23,253 nucleotides of DNA, from positions 1-23,253 of the IMG/VR virus record IMGVR_UViG_3300044695_001718. One strand, given 5' to 3'. Every line of letters starts with the position of its first letter. Position 1 is the first letter of the stretch. The notes under the pieces were generated by a model. That model searched no databases. It worked only from the letters and a program-made list of their open reading frames with translations, and was not told where the DNA came from. This DNA is from a virus. Positions 1 to 8,456 of the stretch are shown piece after piece. The position numbers and the translations under genes are program-made.

Positions 1-860
1 TGTCAGCAAAAACTTTGGATAACAAATATGTAACTATCATGCCAAACGTGAAGTTCAAAGCTGTTATTCAAAGATTAGCAGTATCAAACATTGTAAGTAA
101 TGCAAGTTGTGATTTCTCTGAAACAAATAGTGGTTTAAACTCTGGTTCAGTTAATTTAACTGAAGCTGTAATTACTCCAAAAGAATTACAAGTTAACTTA
201 CAATTATGTAAGGAACAATTCGTAGATTCTTGGGAAGCATTGCAATTAGGATATAGTGCATTTGATACTATTCCTGCAAACTTCACAGATTACTTAATTT
301 CTTATGTAGGTGGAACAGTAGCTCAGGCAACTGAACAATCTATTTGGAATGGTGATGCTAGTGCAAATGGTCAGTTCGGTGGTCTTTACAGATTAATCAC
401 TGGTTCAGCAGCTATTAGTTCATCTGCAAGTGGTGCAATTGATTCTTCAAACGTATTAGCTGATTTAGATGCATTAGTAAATACAATTCCTAACACAGTT
501 TATGGTAAAGAAGATTTGATGATTTACGCTCCAACGAACGTAATCAAAGCTTACCAACAAGCATTAGCTGGTGGTGCACAAGGTGCAAATGGTTTCAACA
601 ACCAATTAAACGTAGGTGAAAAACCACTTAACTTTAATGGTATTGATATCGCGTTTTGTCCTGGTTTACCTTCATCTGCAATGGTAGCGGCTCAAAAGAG
701 TAATTTATTCTTTGGTACTGGTTTATTATCTGATTACAATACTGTAAAAGTATTAGATATGGCAGATTTAGATGGTTCTCAGAATTTCAGAGTGATTATG
801 AGATACACAGCTGGTACACAAATCGGTGTACCTGGTGATATCGCTTACCACAAGAACTAA
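1..860 (+). CDS. Major capsid protein (HK97 fold), 5' end cut by window
   Basis: The reading frame is open from the first bases of the window, so the gene starts upstream and about the last 286 codons are seen; a TTG at 15 is not a credible start. The protein would form the icosahedral shell. It has the composition of an HK97-type capsid subunit: mixed alpha/beta, no membrane segment, and a C-terminal part with a strand-rich pattern (VKVLDMADLDG, then NFRVIMRYTAGTQIG, then PGDIAYHKN) that I associate with capsid proteins of Bacteroidetes phages. The visible length fits most of a 300-350 residue subunit. It is followed by a hairpin and the probable tail tube gene. Portal lies downstream and protease far downstream, which is not the usual order. 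Family assignment is from recalled sequence resemblance, not from a search. Confidence 0.75.
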   Translation, partial: SAKTLDNKYVTIMPNVKFKAVIQRLAVSNIVSNASCDFSETNSGLNSGSVNLTEAVITPKELQVNLQLCKEQFVDSWEALQLGYSAFDTIPANFTDYLISYVGGTVAQATEQSIWNGDASANGQFGGLYRLITGSAAISSSASGAIDSSNVLADLDALVNTIPNTVYGKEDLMIYAPTNVIKAYQQALAGGAQGANGFNNQLNVGEKPLNFNGIDIAFCPGLPSSAMVAAQKSNLFFGTGLLSDYNTVKVLDMADLDGSQNFRVIMRYTAGTQIGVPGDIAYHKN

Positions 861-874
861 TTAAACAACTAATT

Positions 875-913
875 AAGGGGTGGGGAGTATCGTAGAACAG
901 AAACTCACCCTTT
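875..913 (+). terminator. Hairpin after capsid gene, possible attenuator
   Basis: Bases 875-884 (AAGGGGTGGG) pair with 904-913 (CTCACCCTTT), about ten pairs including G-T wobbles, around a 19-base loop, and four T follow the CCC. The long loop and short T run make it a weak terminator. It could lower expression of the tail gene relative to capsid, or protect the 3' end of the capsid message. Confidence 0.45.
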
Positions 914-937
914 TAACAAAACAAAAAACTTATCATT

Positions 938-1504
938 ATGGCTTGTAATTTATCAGCAGGAAGAAACGAACCTTGTAAAGAGAGTATTGGTGGTTTGGCA
1001 GGTGTTTACTTTATCAATTATGTATCAGGCGGATTCACCGTTTCTGGTTCATTAGATGGAAGTACAAATGCTTTACCAGTAGTTACCGCTTTACCAGCTA
1101 GTTCATCAGTTTATTTCTATGACCTTAAAGGGACAAGTGCATATACTGAGACAATTAATACATCACGTGAAAATGGAACTACGTTCTTTTCTCAAGAATT
1201 AACTTTGAATTTAAAGAAGTTAACAAATGAGATGACAACTCAGTTGAAACTTATGGCTTGGGGAAGACCTCAAATCGTAGTTTGGACAATGAGCGGAGAT
1301 GCTTTTTTAGTTGGATATAGAGAAGGTGCAGATTTGACTGGTGGAACTATTCAAACGGGTGGTGCAATGGGTGACCTTTATGGTTATTCTGCAACATTTA
1401 CCGGACAAGAACAATTCCCAGCAATTTTCATATCGGGTTCAACAACAACAGCAGCGTTTACAACAGGTGTGTTAAACAACGGAACTATCGTATACGGTAG
1501 TTAA
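938..1504 (+). CDS. Probable major tail tube protein
   Basis: A 188-residue protein with no signal or membrane segment, rich in Gly, Ser and Thr and in beta-type alternation. Near residues 85-105 it has LTLNLKKLTNEMTTQLKLM, followed by WGRPQIVVWTMSGDAFLVGY and GMGD-like turns (GGAMGDLYGYSATFTGQEQ). A segment of this kind followed by a GYSATFTGQE-like strand is what I expect of tail tube subunits, where the last strands read as a tube beta-sheet. Position just after the capsid gene and before a strong terminator suits a highly expressed structural protein. It could instead be another abundant virion protein such as a decoration protein. The start ATG follows an A-rich, Shine-Dalgarno-free leader. 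Confidence 0.5.
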   Translation: MACNLSAGRNEPCKESIGGLAGVYFINYVSGGFTVSGSLDGSTNALPVVTALPASSSVYFYDLKGTSAYTETINTSRENGTTFFSQELTLNLKKLTNEMTTQLKLMAWGRPQIVVWTMSGDAFLVGYREGADLTGGTIQTGGAMGDLYGYSATFTGQEQFPAIFISGSTTTAAFTTGVLNNGTIVYGS

Positions 1505-1530
1505 TCAGTAGTATAGCATTGAAAATATTT

Positions 1531-1559
1531 AATAGGGTATCCTTAAAGGGTATCCTATT
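1531..1559 (+). terminator. Strong hairpin terminator after tail tube gene
   Basis: Bases 1531-1542 (AATAGGGTATCC) pair with 1548-1559 (GGGTATCCTATT) over twelve positions with two G-T wobbles and a five-base loop. Only TTT follows on the + strand, but the A-T base of the stem itself supplies U-rich sequence. It begins 27 bases after the stop codon and separates the capsid/tube genes from the portal operon. Confidence 0.75.
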
Positions 1560-1575
1560 TCTATGTCTGAAATAT

Positions 1576-1608
1576 ATTTGGAAATGTGGAAAATATGTTG
1601 TAACTTCT
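1576..1608 (+). promoter_or_regulatory. Candidate promoter for the portal operon
   Basis: ATTTGG at 1576-1581, a 19-base spacer, and TAACTTCT at 1601-1608. The -33-like box and spacing are the same as in the promoter candidates at 22506, 23043 and 23195, but the -7-like box keeps only TAnnTT of TAnnTTTG. It sits just after the terminator at 1531-1559, where a new transcript would be needed. A second, weaker possibility is TTG (1779-1781) with TAATATTTG (1799-1807), 26 bases before the next ATG. Confidence 0.4.
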
Positions 1609-1832
1609 ATTATAGAAAGAAAGCAGATAAATAATAAACACTAAAAATAAAATTAATTATAAATAAAAATGTAAATGTAGATACTGATTACAGAATAGGA
1701 ATCAAGTACTTACATAGTCAGTATCACTTTTACAGATTTATAAATAAACTTCCTAATTAGAAATATAGAACCATATTATTGTCCAACTACTTTTAATCTA
1801 ATATTTGTTAAATTAGAGATAAATCATACATC
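1609..1832 (+). other. Structured leader of the portal operon, no gene
   Basis: This is most of the 328-base gene-free stretch between 1504 and 1833. It is very AT-rich. Bases 1680-1690 (GATACTGATTA) can pair with 1715-1725 (TAGTCAGTATC) in an 11-base stem with one wobble and a 24-base loop that itself contains the palindrome AAGTACTT. No tRNA, no open frame above about 25 codons and no clear protein-binding repeat are seen. It may be a 5' untranslated control element or simply a spacer. Confidence 0.45.
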
Positions 1833-2192
1833 ATGCTGAGCTATTACCTAGATAATACCAATTCCTTTACGATTAGAACAGAAAATACTTCTTCTAATGA
1901 ATTTACAATGTCTTTACAAGATATGATAACACAAACTAATACCACAGCAAGTTTAGTTAGTTCATCATTTACTTCGTATGAAAACTTATTAGCATTTACT
2001 GCAAGTATAAGTGGGGCATATACAGGACAAGAATTTAGAGTAAGAGTATTAAACTCAGGTAGTACTGAACCTATTTGGCATGGTTCTTTACAAGTATATC
2101 AATCACAATCAGTTGATAAGGCAGTATATAAAACACAAAACGACCAGTATATCTCAAATGAGAGTACTAATGAATATATTATAATGAACTAA
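1833..2192 (+). CDS. Small structural-type protein of unknown function
   Basis: A 119-residue protein that starts the portal operon; its stop is two bases before the portal ATG. It reads as a beta-rich fold (MLSYYLDNTNSFTIRTEN, then EFRVRVLNSGS and IWHGSLQVYQSQ) without membrane segment or catalytic motif. The pattern of a short strand followed by W/Y-x-G-x-L-x-V-Y near the C-terminus is like that in the small protein at 9290-9565 (EVYNGTLSI), so the two may share a fold. I recall similar proteins next to portals in uncultured marine Bacteroidetes phages but know no function. A head decoration or neck role is an inference from position. Confidence 0.7.
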   Translation: MLSYYLDNTNSFTIRTENTSSNEFTMSLQDMITQTNTTASLVSSSFTSYENLLAFTASISGAYTGQEFRVRVLNSGSTEPIWHGSLQVYQSQSVDKAVYKTQNDQYISNESTNEYIIMN

Positions 2193-2193
2193 T

Positions 2194-3492
2194 ATGAAGC
2201 AAACAACAAAATTTAGTATAGTAAATAATCCACAGAACAATATGTTACCTGTGATAATTGAGGATACAAAAACTCGTCATCCATATGTACCATTTGGTGT
2301 TTATGGTAATGATGATTTCTTTTCAGCAGTAACCGCAGCATATAATGTTAGTACAACTAATGCAGCGTGTGTAGAAGGATTATCAGATTTAATATTTGGT
2401 AAAGGAATTTATTCTAAGAATGAAATATTTAATGAAACCCTACAAAAGATATTACCGCAAGAAGAAACAAAGAGAGTAGCATTTGATTTAAAATTATTTG
2501 GTAACGCAGCATTTCAAATCTATTGGAACGCAGACCATACTAAAATTGTAAAACTATTTCATATTCCTATTCAGAATTTAAGAGCAGAGAAACTATATGG
2601 TGAACCTAAAATACAAAATTATTTTTATTGTACAGATTGGGTTGACCATAGAGCAGTAAAAAATAAAAAGAAGATACCTGCATTCGGAACATCTAAAGAT
2701 AAATTTGAAATACTTTATATTAAGAATTATCAGCCAGGTTTATATTATTATTCACTACCTGATTGGGTATCAGCATTACAATTTAGTTTAAGTGAAGGTG
2801 AAATATCTAACTTACATTATCAGAATATTACAAATGGTTTCTTACCGGCAGTAATGTTAAACTTTAATAGTGGAGTTCCAGCACCTGAAGAAAGACAAAC
2901 GATAGAAGATTTAGTGCATGCTAAATTTACGGGTACAGATAACGCAGGTAGATTTATGTTATCTTTCAACGATGACCCGGCAAACAAACCGACAATCGAT
3001 ACAATTGATATTCCAAACTTACATGAGAAACATCAGTATGTTGCAGAATATGTGCAAGATAGAATCTTAGTAGCACATAGAGTAACATCACCCCTCCTAT
3101 TTGGTATCCGTACACAGAACAATGGTTTCAGTTCTCAATCAGAAGAAATGAAAACAGCATTCAGTATTTTACAAACAATGACGATAGCTCCTTTCCAAAA
3201 CATTATTCTAAATTCATTAGATTATGTGTTAAATAGTGGAGGGTATAGTGATACTGAATTATACTTTGAACAATTAACTCCATTAGTAATTCTATCACAG
3301 CAAGCAGAAGAGCAAGGTAAAACAGTAGAGCAGGTTGAAGATGAAACAAATGATTCAATGGAAAATCCAGCAACAACAGAAGATAGTGTAGAACAAACAA
3401 TAGAGGATAGTGGAGATGTAAAATTAGAAGAAATAGAGAAGTTTGTTAAACCAACTTTCTTTAAACAAGAATACGAAATATTAAAAAAATAA
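2194..3492 (+). CDS. Phage portal protein
   Basis: A 432-residue protein of usual portal length, which would form the dodecameric ring at the head vertex through which DNA enters and leaves. Seen: an N-terminal region with AAYNVSTTNAACVEGLSDLIFGKGI-type helices (about residues 48-72), the LKLFGNAAFQIYW stretch (99-111) typical of the portal core where the chain reads 'phage portal' families, a region around 285-320 with QDRILVAHRVTSPLLFGI and an N-G-F-S-S-Q-S-E-E-M motif, which in portals is the pore/stem segment followed by a long helix, and an acidic Gln/Glu-rich tail (about 375-420). No membrane segment. It is followed two bases later by the connector gene. Family call is strong by motif order; the exact Pfam family cannot be checked here. 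Confidence 0.9.
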   Translation: MKQTTKFSIVNNPQNNMLPVIIEDTKTRHPYVPFGVYGNDDFFSAVTAAYNVSTTNAACVEGLSDLIFGKGIYSKNEIFNETLQKILPQEETKRVAFDLKLFGNAAFQIYWNADHTKIVKLFHIPIQNLRAEKLYGEPKIQNYFYCTDWVDHRAVKNKKKIPAFGTSKDKFEILYIKNYQPGLYYYSLPDWVSALQFSLSEGEISNLHYQNITNGFLPAVMLNFNSGVPAPEERQTIEDLVHAKFTGTDNAGRFMLSFNDDPANKPTIDTIDIPNLHEKHQYVAEYVQDRILVAHRVTSPLLFGIRTQNNGFSSQSEEMKTAFSILQTMTIAPFQNIILNSLDYVLNSGGYSDTELYFEQLTPLVILSQQAEEQGKTVEQVEDETNDSMENPATTEDSVEQTIEDSGDVKLEEIEKFVKPTFFKQEYEILKK

Positions 3493-3494
3493 TT

Positions 3495-4013
3495 ATGGCT
3501 TACGCATTATTCATAAGTAGAAATGATATCATAAAGAACTCACCATTGCAAGGAGCAATTGATGCAGATGCTTTGTTACCATTTATCAGAACAGCACAAG
3601 ATAAATACTTAAAGAACTTATTAGGAACTGTCCTATTTGATTTCTTACAAACAAGAATTACTGCAAATACAGTTAGTAGTTTATCAGTATATTATCAAGA
3701 CCTTTTAGATGATTATATTAAGAATGCATTAATTTGGTATGGGTGTGTAGAATACATTCCATTTAGTTCAATTCAGTTTAAATCTAATGGTAGTGTTAAA
3801 CAACAAAGTGAGCAAGGTATAGCACCTTCTAAGAGTGAAATAGATTACCTATTAGCAAAGGCATTAAATAACGCAGATTATTACGCATTAAGATTACAAA
3901 ACTATTTGATATCTTATTCAAATGAGATACCTCAATACTTAGAATCAGTTGGTAACCAAACACAAATATATCCTGACCAAACTAATCAATACTTTGGTGG
4001 GATTCAATTATAA
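3495..4013 (+). CDS. Head-tail connector (adaptor-like) protein
   Basis: A 172-residue mostly helical protein directly after the portal. The start ISRNDIIKNSPLQGAIDADALLPFIRTAQDKYLKNLLGT (written in parts: a turn, PLQGAIDAD, then a helix with an invariant-looking QDKYLKNLLGT) is the pattern I recall from connector/adaptor proteins of Bacteroidetes phages (DUF6712-like). Adaptors bind the portal bottom and receive the neck. The later helices (SEIDYLLAKALNNADYYALRL, about 115-135) fit the helical bundle of gp6/gp15-type adaptors. Position between portal and tail completion genes supports the role. Confidence 0.65.
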   Translation: MAYALFISRNDIIKNSPLQGAIDADALLPFIRTAQDKYLKNLLGTVLFDFLQTRITANTVSSLSVYYQDLLDDYIKNALIWYGCVEYIPFSSIQFKSNGSVKQQSEQGIAPSKSEIDYLLAKALNNADYYALRLQNYLISYSNEIPQYLESVGNQTQIYPDQTNQYFGGIQL

Positions 4014-4018
4014 TTAAT

Positions 4019-4636
4019 ATGAGTTTACAAATTGTACATAATACAGGCGTTAACTACACTTTATACTATAACATTCTAAATTATTTTAAAACAATAATGA
4101 AGAATCATCCTGGTGTAGGTGTGGCTACTTATGGTGATATTGCAGATTTTGATACAAAAGAATTTCCAGCTTATCCTGTTGCAAACTTACAGATAACTGA
4201 TACTTCGTTTGGATTAAGTACAACTAACTATACTATACAATTATTAGTAGCAGATAAAATTAAAAATAAAAATAATGAATCATCAGGTTCTCTTAATCAA
4301 CAATCAATAGATTATTTTAGTGGAGTAGATGATACAATTGATATACACAATAATACATTAGGTATTATTAACGATTTAGCATCATATACACAGAGAGGTA
4401 TATCAGGATTTGATATAGATGGTGATATAACTTGTTTACCTTTCGCAGATAGGTTTAACAATGGGTTGGCAGGATGGTCTGCAACCTTTAATATAATTAC
4501 TCATAATAATAAAGATAGATGTTTATTTGATTTGTTAGGAGTAGAAGAACCAATACCATTTGTTCCTGGTACTTTAATTTGGAGCACAACATCAACCACA
4601 TTCGGTGAAACAAATGTTAAATGGATAGAAGCATAA
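4019..4636 (+). CDS. Putative tail terminator/completion protein
   Basis: A 205-residue alpha/beta protein. It opens with a helix (YYNILNYFKTIMKNHPGV), continues with a strand stating PAYPVANLQIT and then TTNYTIQLLVADKIKNK, a helix (HNNTLGIINDLASY) and ends in strands (LAGWSATFNIITHN). The order helix, strand, strand with 'QLLVADK', helix, strand 'GWSATFNI' is what one sees in neck proteins of the tail-terminator fold (lambda gpU-like and its relatives), and the gene sits in the right place between connector and fibre. This is an inference from pattern and order, with no catalytic residues to test. Its start follows a 5-base gap after the connector. Confidence 0.45.
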   Translation: MSLQIVHNTGVNYTLYYNILNYFKTIMKNHPGVGVATYGDIADFDTKEFPAYPVANLQITDTSFGLSTTNYTIQLLVADKIKNKNNESSGSLNQQSIDYFSGVDDTIDIHNNTLGIINDLASYTQRGISGFDIDGDITCLPFADRFNNGLAGWSATFNIITHNNKDRCLFDLLGVEEPIPFVPGTLIWSTTSTTFGETNVKWIEA

Positions 4637-4657
4637 ATAAAATTAAAATAAAATAAT

Positions 4658-7600
4658 ATGGGAAGTTTAAGTAATTTATATATTTCACAGAGTTTTCAAT
4701 CTCTAATAAAATTAGCGAGTGATACTGGCGCAAGTGGAACATCTACACAATTGCAAGATGGTTTAGGAACAAACATTGGCGTATATGTAAATACCAATGG
4801 AGAAGTTAGTGCATCTTCTTTTAGCGGTAGTGTAACTGGTATCGGTAATGTAAGTGCATTTAGTTCATCAGTTAATAGTAGAATATTAGCTGCAGAGAAT
4901 ACAGGATTTGTAACTACTGCATCATTTAATTCATATACACAATCAACAAATACATTTACTGCGAGTATATCAACATCAGTAGGTTTATTACAAACGTTTA
5001 GCGGTAGTGAATATAAGAGTGATAGTTCAAGTTTTGATAGTAGATTAGATGCAATAGATGTAAGTGGATATGTTTCAACCGGTTCTTTTAACGCATACAC
5101 TGCATCACAAGATTTTAAGAATACTACATTTGCAACTACATCATCAGTAAATAGTTTAAGTGCAAGTATATTCTCAACAGATGCAACACAGAGTTCTTTA
5201 ATCAATGGTAAGTTAGATACTTCATCATTTACTACATTCTCTACATCAGTAGATAGTAGATTAGATTTATTAGAATTATCTGGCAGTGGATTTGCAACAA
5301 CAGCAAGTGTTAACGCATTATCAGCATCTATATTTCAAACAGATGCAACTCAAAGTTCTCAAATAAATGGTAAGTTAGATACTTCATCATTTAATGCATA
5401 TACTGCATCAGTAACCGAAAGTGTAGTAACTGCGGTAGTAACAAATAATGGTTCTAATTATTATATAATAGATGGTGTAAATCAACCTAAATTATCTTTC
5501 GTACCTGGTCCAAAATATAGATTTCACTTATCAGGTATTGCCGGTAATCATCCATTTAAGTTTTCAACAACAGAGAATGGTCCAACCGAATACACAACAG
5601 GTGTAACGAGTGGCTCAAACTTTATACAAATAGAAGTAGGATACAATACAACTACACCTTTATATTATTATTGCACAAACCATAATGGGATGGGTAATCA
5701 AATAAATGTATTAGAAATTGCAAGCTTAGCAACAACCGCAAGTCTTAACACATTATCTTCAAGTATATATCAAACAGATAGTACACAAAGTAATAACATA
5801 GCGAGTAATAGTTCATCAATAGGATTATTACAAACGTTTAGTGGGTCTCAATATAAAAATGATAGTTCATCATTTGATAGTAGAATATTAGCAATCACTG
5901 GAAGTACAATAAACACCGGAAGTTTCGCAACAACGGGTAGTAATACTTTTGTTGGTAATCAAACAATAACGGGTGATATTACTGCAAGTGGAAACATAAG
6001 TTCTTCAACAATTAGTGGTATAGGTAATGTAACCCTATTTAGTTCTTCAGTAGATAGTAGATTATTAGCAGCGGGTGGCCAATCACAAATACAAGACGAA
6101 GGAACGATATTAGGAAATGTAACTTCATTTAATTTTAATGGAGCGGGTGTAACTGCAACAGTAAGTAGTGGAACAGCATCAGTAACAATACCAGGCGGTG
6201 GTGGAAGTATATATACCGGAAGTTTTGCAACAACAGGTAGTAACTCATTCTTAGGAACACAAACACTTTTACAAACAGGAAGTTGGGGTGGTGTATTATT
6301 AAACGTACAATCAGGCTCAATTAAATTTAACGGACAAGTAGCGGATAGTGGATTTAGTGGAACAGGTAGTATATTTTTAACTCCTGTAAATTTACCACAT
6401 GGTTCTACTAAAGTTGTATTCCAAACAGAATATCAAAGCGGTAGTACAAATCCTAATGGAAATGATTATATTTTAGGTATAGGAAGACAAGGTGATACAT
6501 ATAGTAAGACAGTAGATTTAGGTACAGATTCAACATTAGATGTAAGTAGAGCAAACTTAGTAGGATTTAATTTCACTACAACTGCATCATTTGATGTATT
6601 TAGTGGGTCTCAATACAAAAATGATAGTTCTTCTTTTGATAGTAGAATAAGTTCAGGAGCAATTACCGGTAGTTCTATTATAACTGCAAGTGTATCTCAA
6701 AGTACAATTACATTCACAAAGGGTAATGGTACTCAATTTAGTATAACGATAGCAGATGTGAGTGGAAGTACATTTGATACAAGTTCATTAGTTAGTACTT
6801 CATCATTTAACGCATATACACAAAGTACAAATACATTCACAGCAAGTATATCAACATCAGTAGGATTATTACAAACATTCTCTGGCTCTGAATATAAAGG
6901 GGATAGTTCTTCTTTCAATAGTAGAATAATAACTGCAACAATTAACACTTCATCATTCGCAACAACGGGTAGTAATACCTTTGTAGGTTCTCAATGGTTT
7001 AGTGATGCAGCAGATACAAACTCTTATTCTGCATTATCAGAGTGGTCAGGTAGTTTAATACTAAGTGCAAAAGGATATTATACGGCTTCATTCCCGCAAT
7101 TAACTTCTTCATTAGCAGCGGCAGCAGGAACAGGATTTGTTAACCTTTTATTTAAGGGTGATAGTACAGCAGGAAATACAATATTATCCGGAAGTAGTAA
7201 CATATTAGGAAATCCAGTAGCACCAACTGCAACATTTTATAGACAAGTAGGTAATGGTAACTTAGCATTATTAGGAACATTACCACAAGTAAGTGCTTCT
7301 ATGTTATTTCCAATTACAATGAATGGTAACGTTATAAATGGAACAGGAAATCCAATTACTCTGAGAGGACCGGTAAGTTCTTCTGGATGGACTATCAATG
7401 CTAATAATATACAAGGAACATTAAATTTAGGTTCTAGTACCGCATTGCACGCAGAAAAGTTAGTAAGTGCAGTATCATTAACGGTTAATAATATTCCAGG
7501 TACATTAAGTATTATTGCAAATCAAAGTACAATAACAGGTTCTACAACTATTCTGGGTAATACAATAGCAGGAGGCGTAACATTAAACTTAAGTTCATCT

Positions 7601-8455
7601 GCAATTACAATGAATAATAATATTGTCAACGATAGTAGTTGTACTTTAACAAATCAATTTTATTCAAGTAGTTTAGGATTTGGAACATTAACTTTAAGTA
7701 GAAATAACATTGCAGGTCAAGGTAACTCAATTATAGTAAGTGGTTCACAACCTACAGGAACAACTACTACCGCAGCGATTAGTGATAACTTTATAGGTGG
7801 GGGCAGTAATATTATTTATAGTGATATTGCAAACGCAGCAGTATCTGGTGTTAATGCATATCATAACGCAGTTAGAAATATAGTATTTGGTAATCAATTA
7901 ATTATTACAGGTAGTAGTGTACCAGCTGATACAAACTCATTTGGTTCTGCATTCTTTGGTAGATATAATGATTTAACTGGTAATAAAGATTTAACTTCGC
8001 AAACAATATTTGCAGTTGGAACAGGTAACTCAACTACAAGAAAAACAGGCTTACATATAGATAGTGGTAGTAATACATTTATAGAAGGTAGTTTGAATGT
8101 ATCGGGTAGTTCTACATTCACAGGTAGTGTAGCAACGCCGCCGGTTGTAGTAACAATCACTTCAGATACAGCATCTATTGATTTTAGTAAAGGAAGTATA
8201 TATACATTAACGCTAGTAAGTTCATCAGTAGCAACATATGTAACTGCATCTAATTTAACACCAGGTCAAACTGCAAACTTAGTAGTAACGCAAGCATCCG
8301 CATTGAGTGGAAGTATTGTATGGGCATCAGCATTTAAGTTTCCATCTGGTTCTGCTTATACTGGTAGTAAAGTAGTAAACGCAGTAGATTTAATTTCTTT
8401 TATAACAGTAAATAATACAACTATCTATTCGGTAGGTGCATCAAACTTAGTATAA
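4658..8455 (+). CDS. Large repetitive tail fibre with cupredoxin-like domain
   Basis: A 1265-residue Ser/Thr/Gly-rich protein, the largest in the window and likely a receptor-contact fibre. Residues 1-60 (start MGSLSNLYISQSFQSLIKL) resemble a conserved attachment head of fibres in aquatic Bacteroidetes phages. Residues 60-250 and 355-760 carry fibre repeats of the type SSFNAYTAS / DSRLDALE / SVGLLQTFSGSEYK; residues 85-130 and 712-757 match at 40 of 46 positions. About residues 250-352 form a different domain with H298, C339, H342 and M345 placed like a type 1 copper site. About 860-1110 is Asn/Ile/Gly-rich and repetitive like a beta-helix. The last ~110 residues (with FPSGSAYTGSKVVNAVDLISF in pieces) look like the tip domain common in marine phage appendages. 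No membrane segment or protease site seen. Confidence 0.85.
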   Translation: MGSLSNLYISQSFQSLIKLASDTGASGTSTQLQDGLGTNIGVYVNTNGEVSASSFSGSVTGIGNVSAFSSSVNSRILAAENTGFVTTASFNSYTQSTNTFTASISTSVGLLQTFSGSEYKSDSSSFDSRLDAIDVSGYVSTGSFNAYTASQDFKNTTFATTSSVNSLSASIFSTDATQSSLINGKLDTSSFTTFSTSVDSRLDLLELSGSGFATTASVNALSASIFQTDATQSSQINGKLDTSSFNAYTASVTESVVTAVVTNNGSNYYIIDGVNQPKLSFVPGPKYRFHLSGIAGNHPFKFSTTENGPTEYTTGVTSGSNFIQIEVGYNTTTPLYYYCTNHNGMGNQINVLEIASLATTASLNTLSSSIYQTDSTQSNNIASNSSSIGLLQTFSGSQYKNDSSSFDSRILAITGSTINTGSFATTGSNTFVGNQTITGDITASGNISSSTISGIGNVTLFSSSVDSRLLAAGGQSQIQDEGTILGNVTSFNFNGAGVTATVSSGTASVTIPGGGGSIYTGSFATTGSNSFLGTQTLLQTGSWGGVLLNVQSGSIKFNGQVADSGFSGTGSIFLTPVNLPHGSTKVVFQTEYQSGSTNPNGNDYILGIGRQGDTYSKTVDLGTDSTLDVSRANLVGFNFTTTASFDVFSGSQYKNDSSSFDSRISSGAITGSSIITASVSQSTITFTKGNGTQFSITIADVSGSTFDTSSLVSTSSFNAYTQSTNTFTASISTSVGLLQTFSGSEYKGDSSSFNSRIITATINTSSFATTGSNTFVGSQWFSDAADTNSYSALSEWSGSLILSAKGYYTASFPQLTSSLAAAAGTGFVNLLFKGDSTAGNTILSGSSNILGNPVAPTATFYRQVGNGNLALLGTLPQVSASMLFPITMNGNVINGTGNPITLRGPVSSSGWTINANNIQGTLNLGSSTALHAEKLVSAVSLTVNNIPGTLSIIANQSTITGSTTILGNTIAGGVTLNLSSSAITMNNNIVNDSSCTLTNQFYSSSLGFGTLTLSRNNIAGQGNSIIVSGSQPTGTTTTAAISDNFIGGGSNIIYSDIANAAVSGVNAYHNAVRNIVFGNQLIITGSSVPADTNSFGSAFFGRYNDLTGNKDLTSQTIFAVGTGNSTTRKTGLHIDSGSNTFIEGSLNVSGSSTFTGSVATPPVVVTITSDTASIDFSKGSIYTLTLVSSSVATYVTASNLTPGQTANLVVTQASALSGSIVWASAFKFPSGSAYTGSKVVNAVDLISFITVNNTTIYSVGASNLV
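4910..5047 (+). repeat. Fibre-internal repeat, copy 1
   Basis: Encodes residues 85-130 of the fibre and matches the copy at 6791-6928 at 40 of 46 amino acids. Synonymous positions differ, including serine codons of the AGY versus TCN sets. Shorter relatives of the same unit lie near 5812-5889 and 6580-6649. Confidence 0.85.
6791..6928 (+). repeat. Fibre-internal repeat, copy 2
   Basis: Encodes residues 712-757 of the fibre, the partner of 4910-5047. The two are 1.9 kb apart in the same frame, so exchange between them would delete or duplicate most of the fibre shaft including the cupredoxin-like domain. Confidence 0.85.
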
Positions 8456-8456
8456 T

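Noticed and set aside
1563-1634. 23-codon frame after the terminator at 1531-1559
   Set aside because: Too short, overlaps the promoter candidate and has no continuity with neighbours.
4696-5205. 169-codon open frame on the - strand within the fibre gene
   Set aside because: Mirror of the repetitive Ser/Thr-rich coding strand; no start context or protein-like motif, and similar antisense frames recur at each fibre repeat (6733-6948, 7894-8160).
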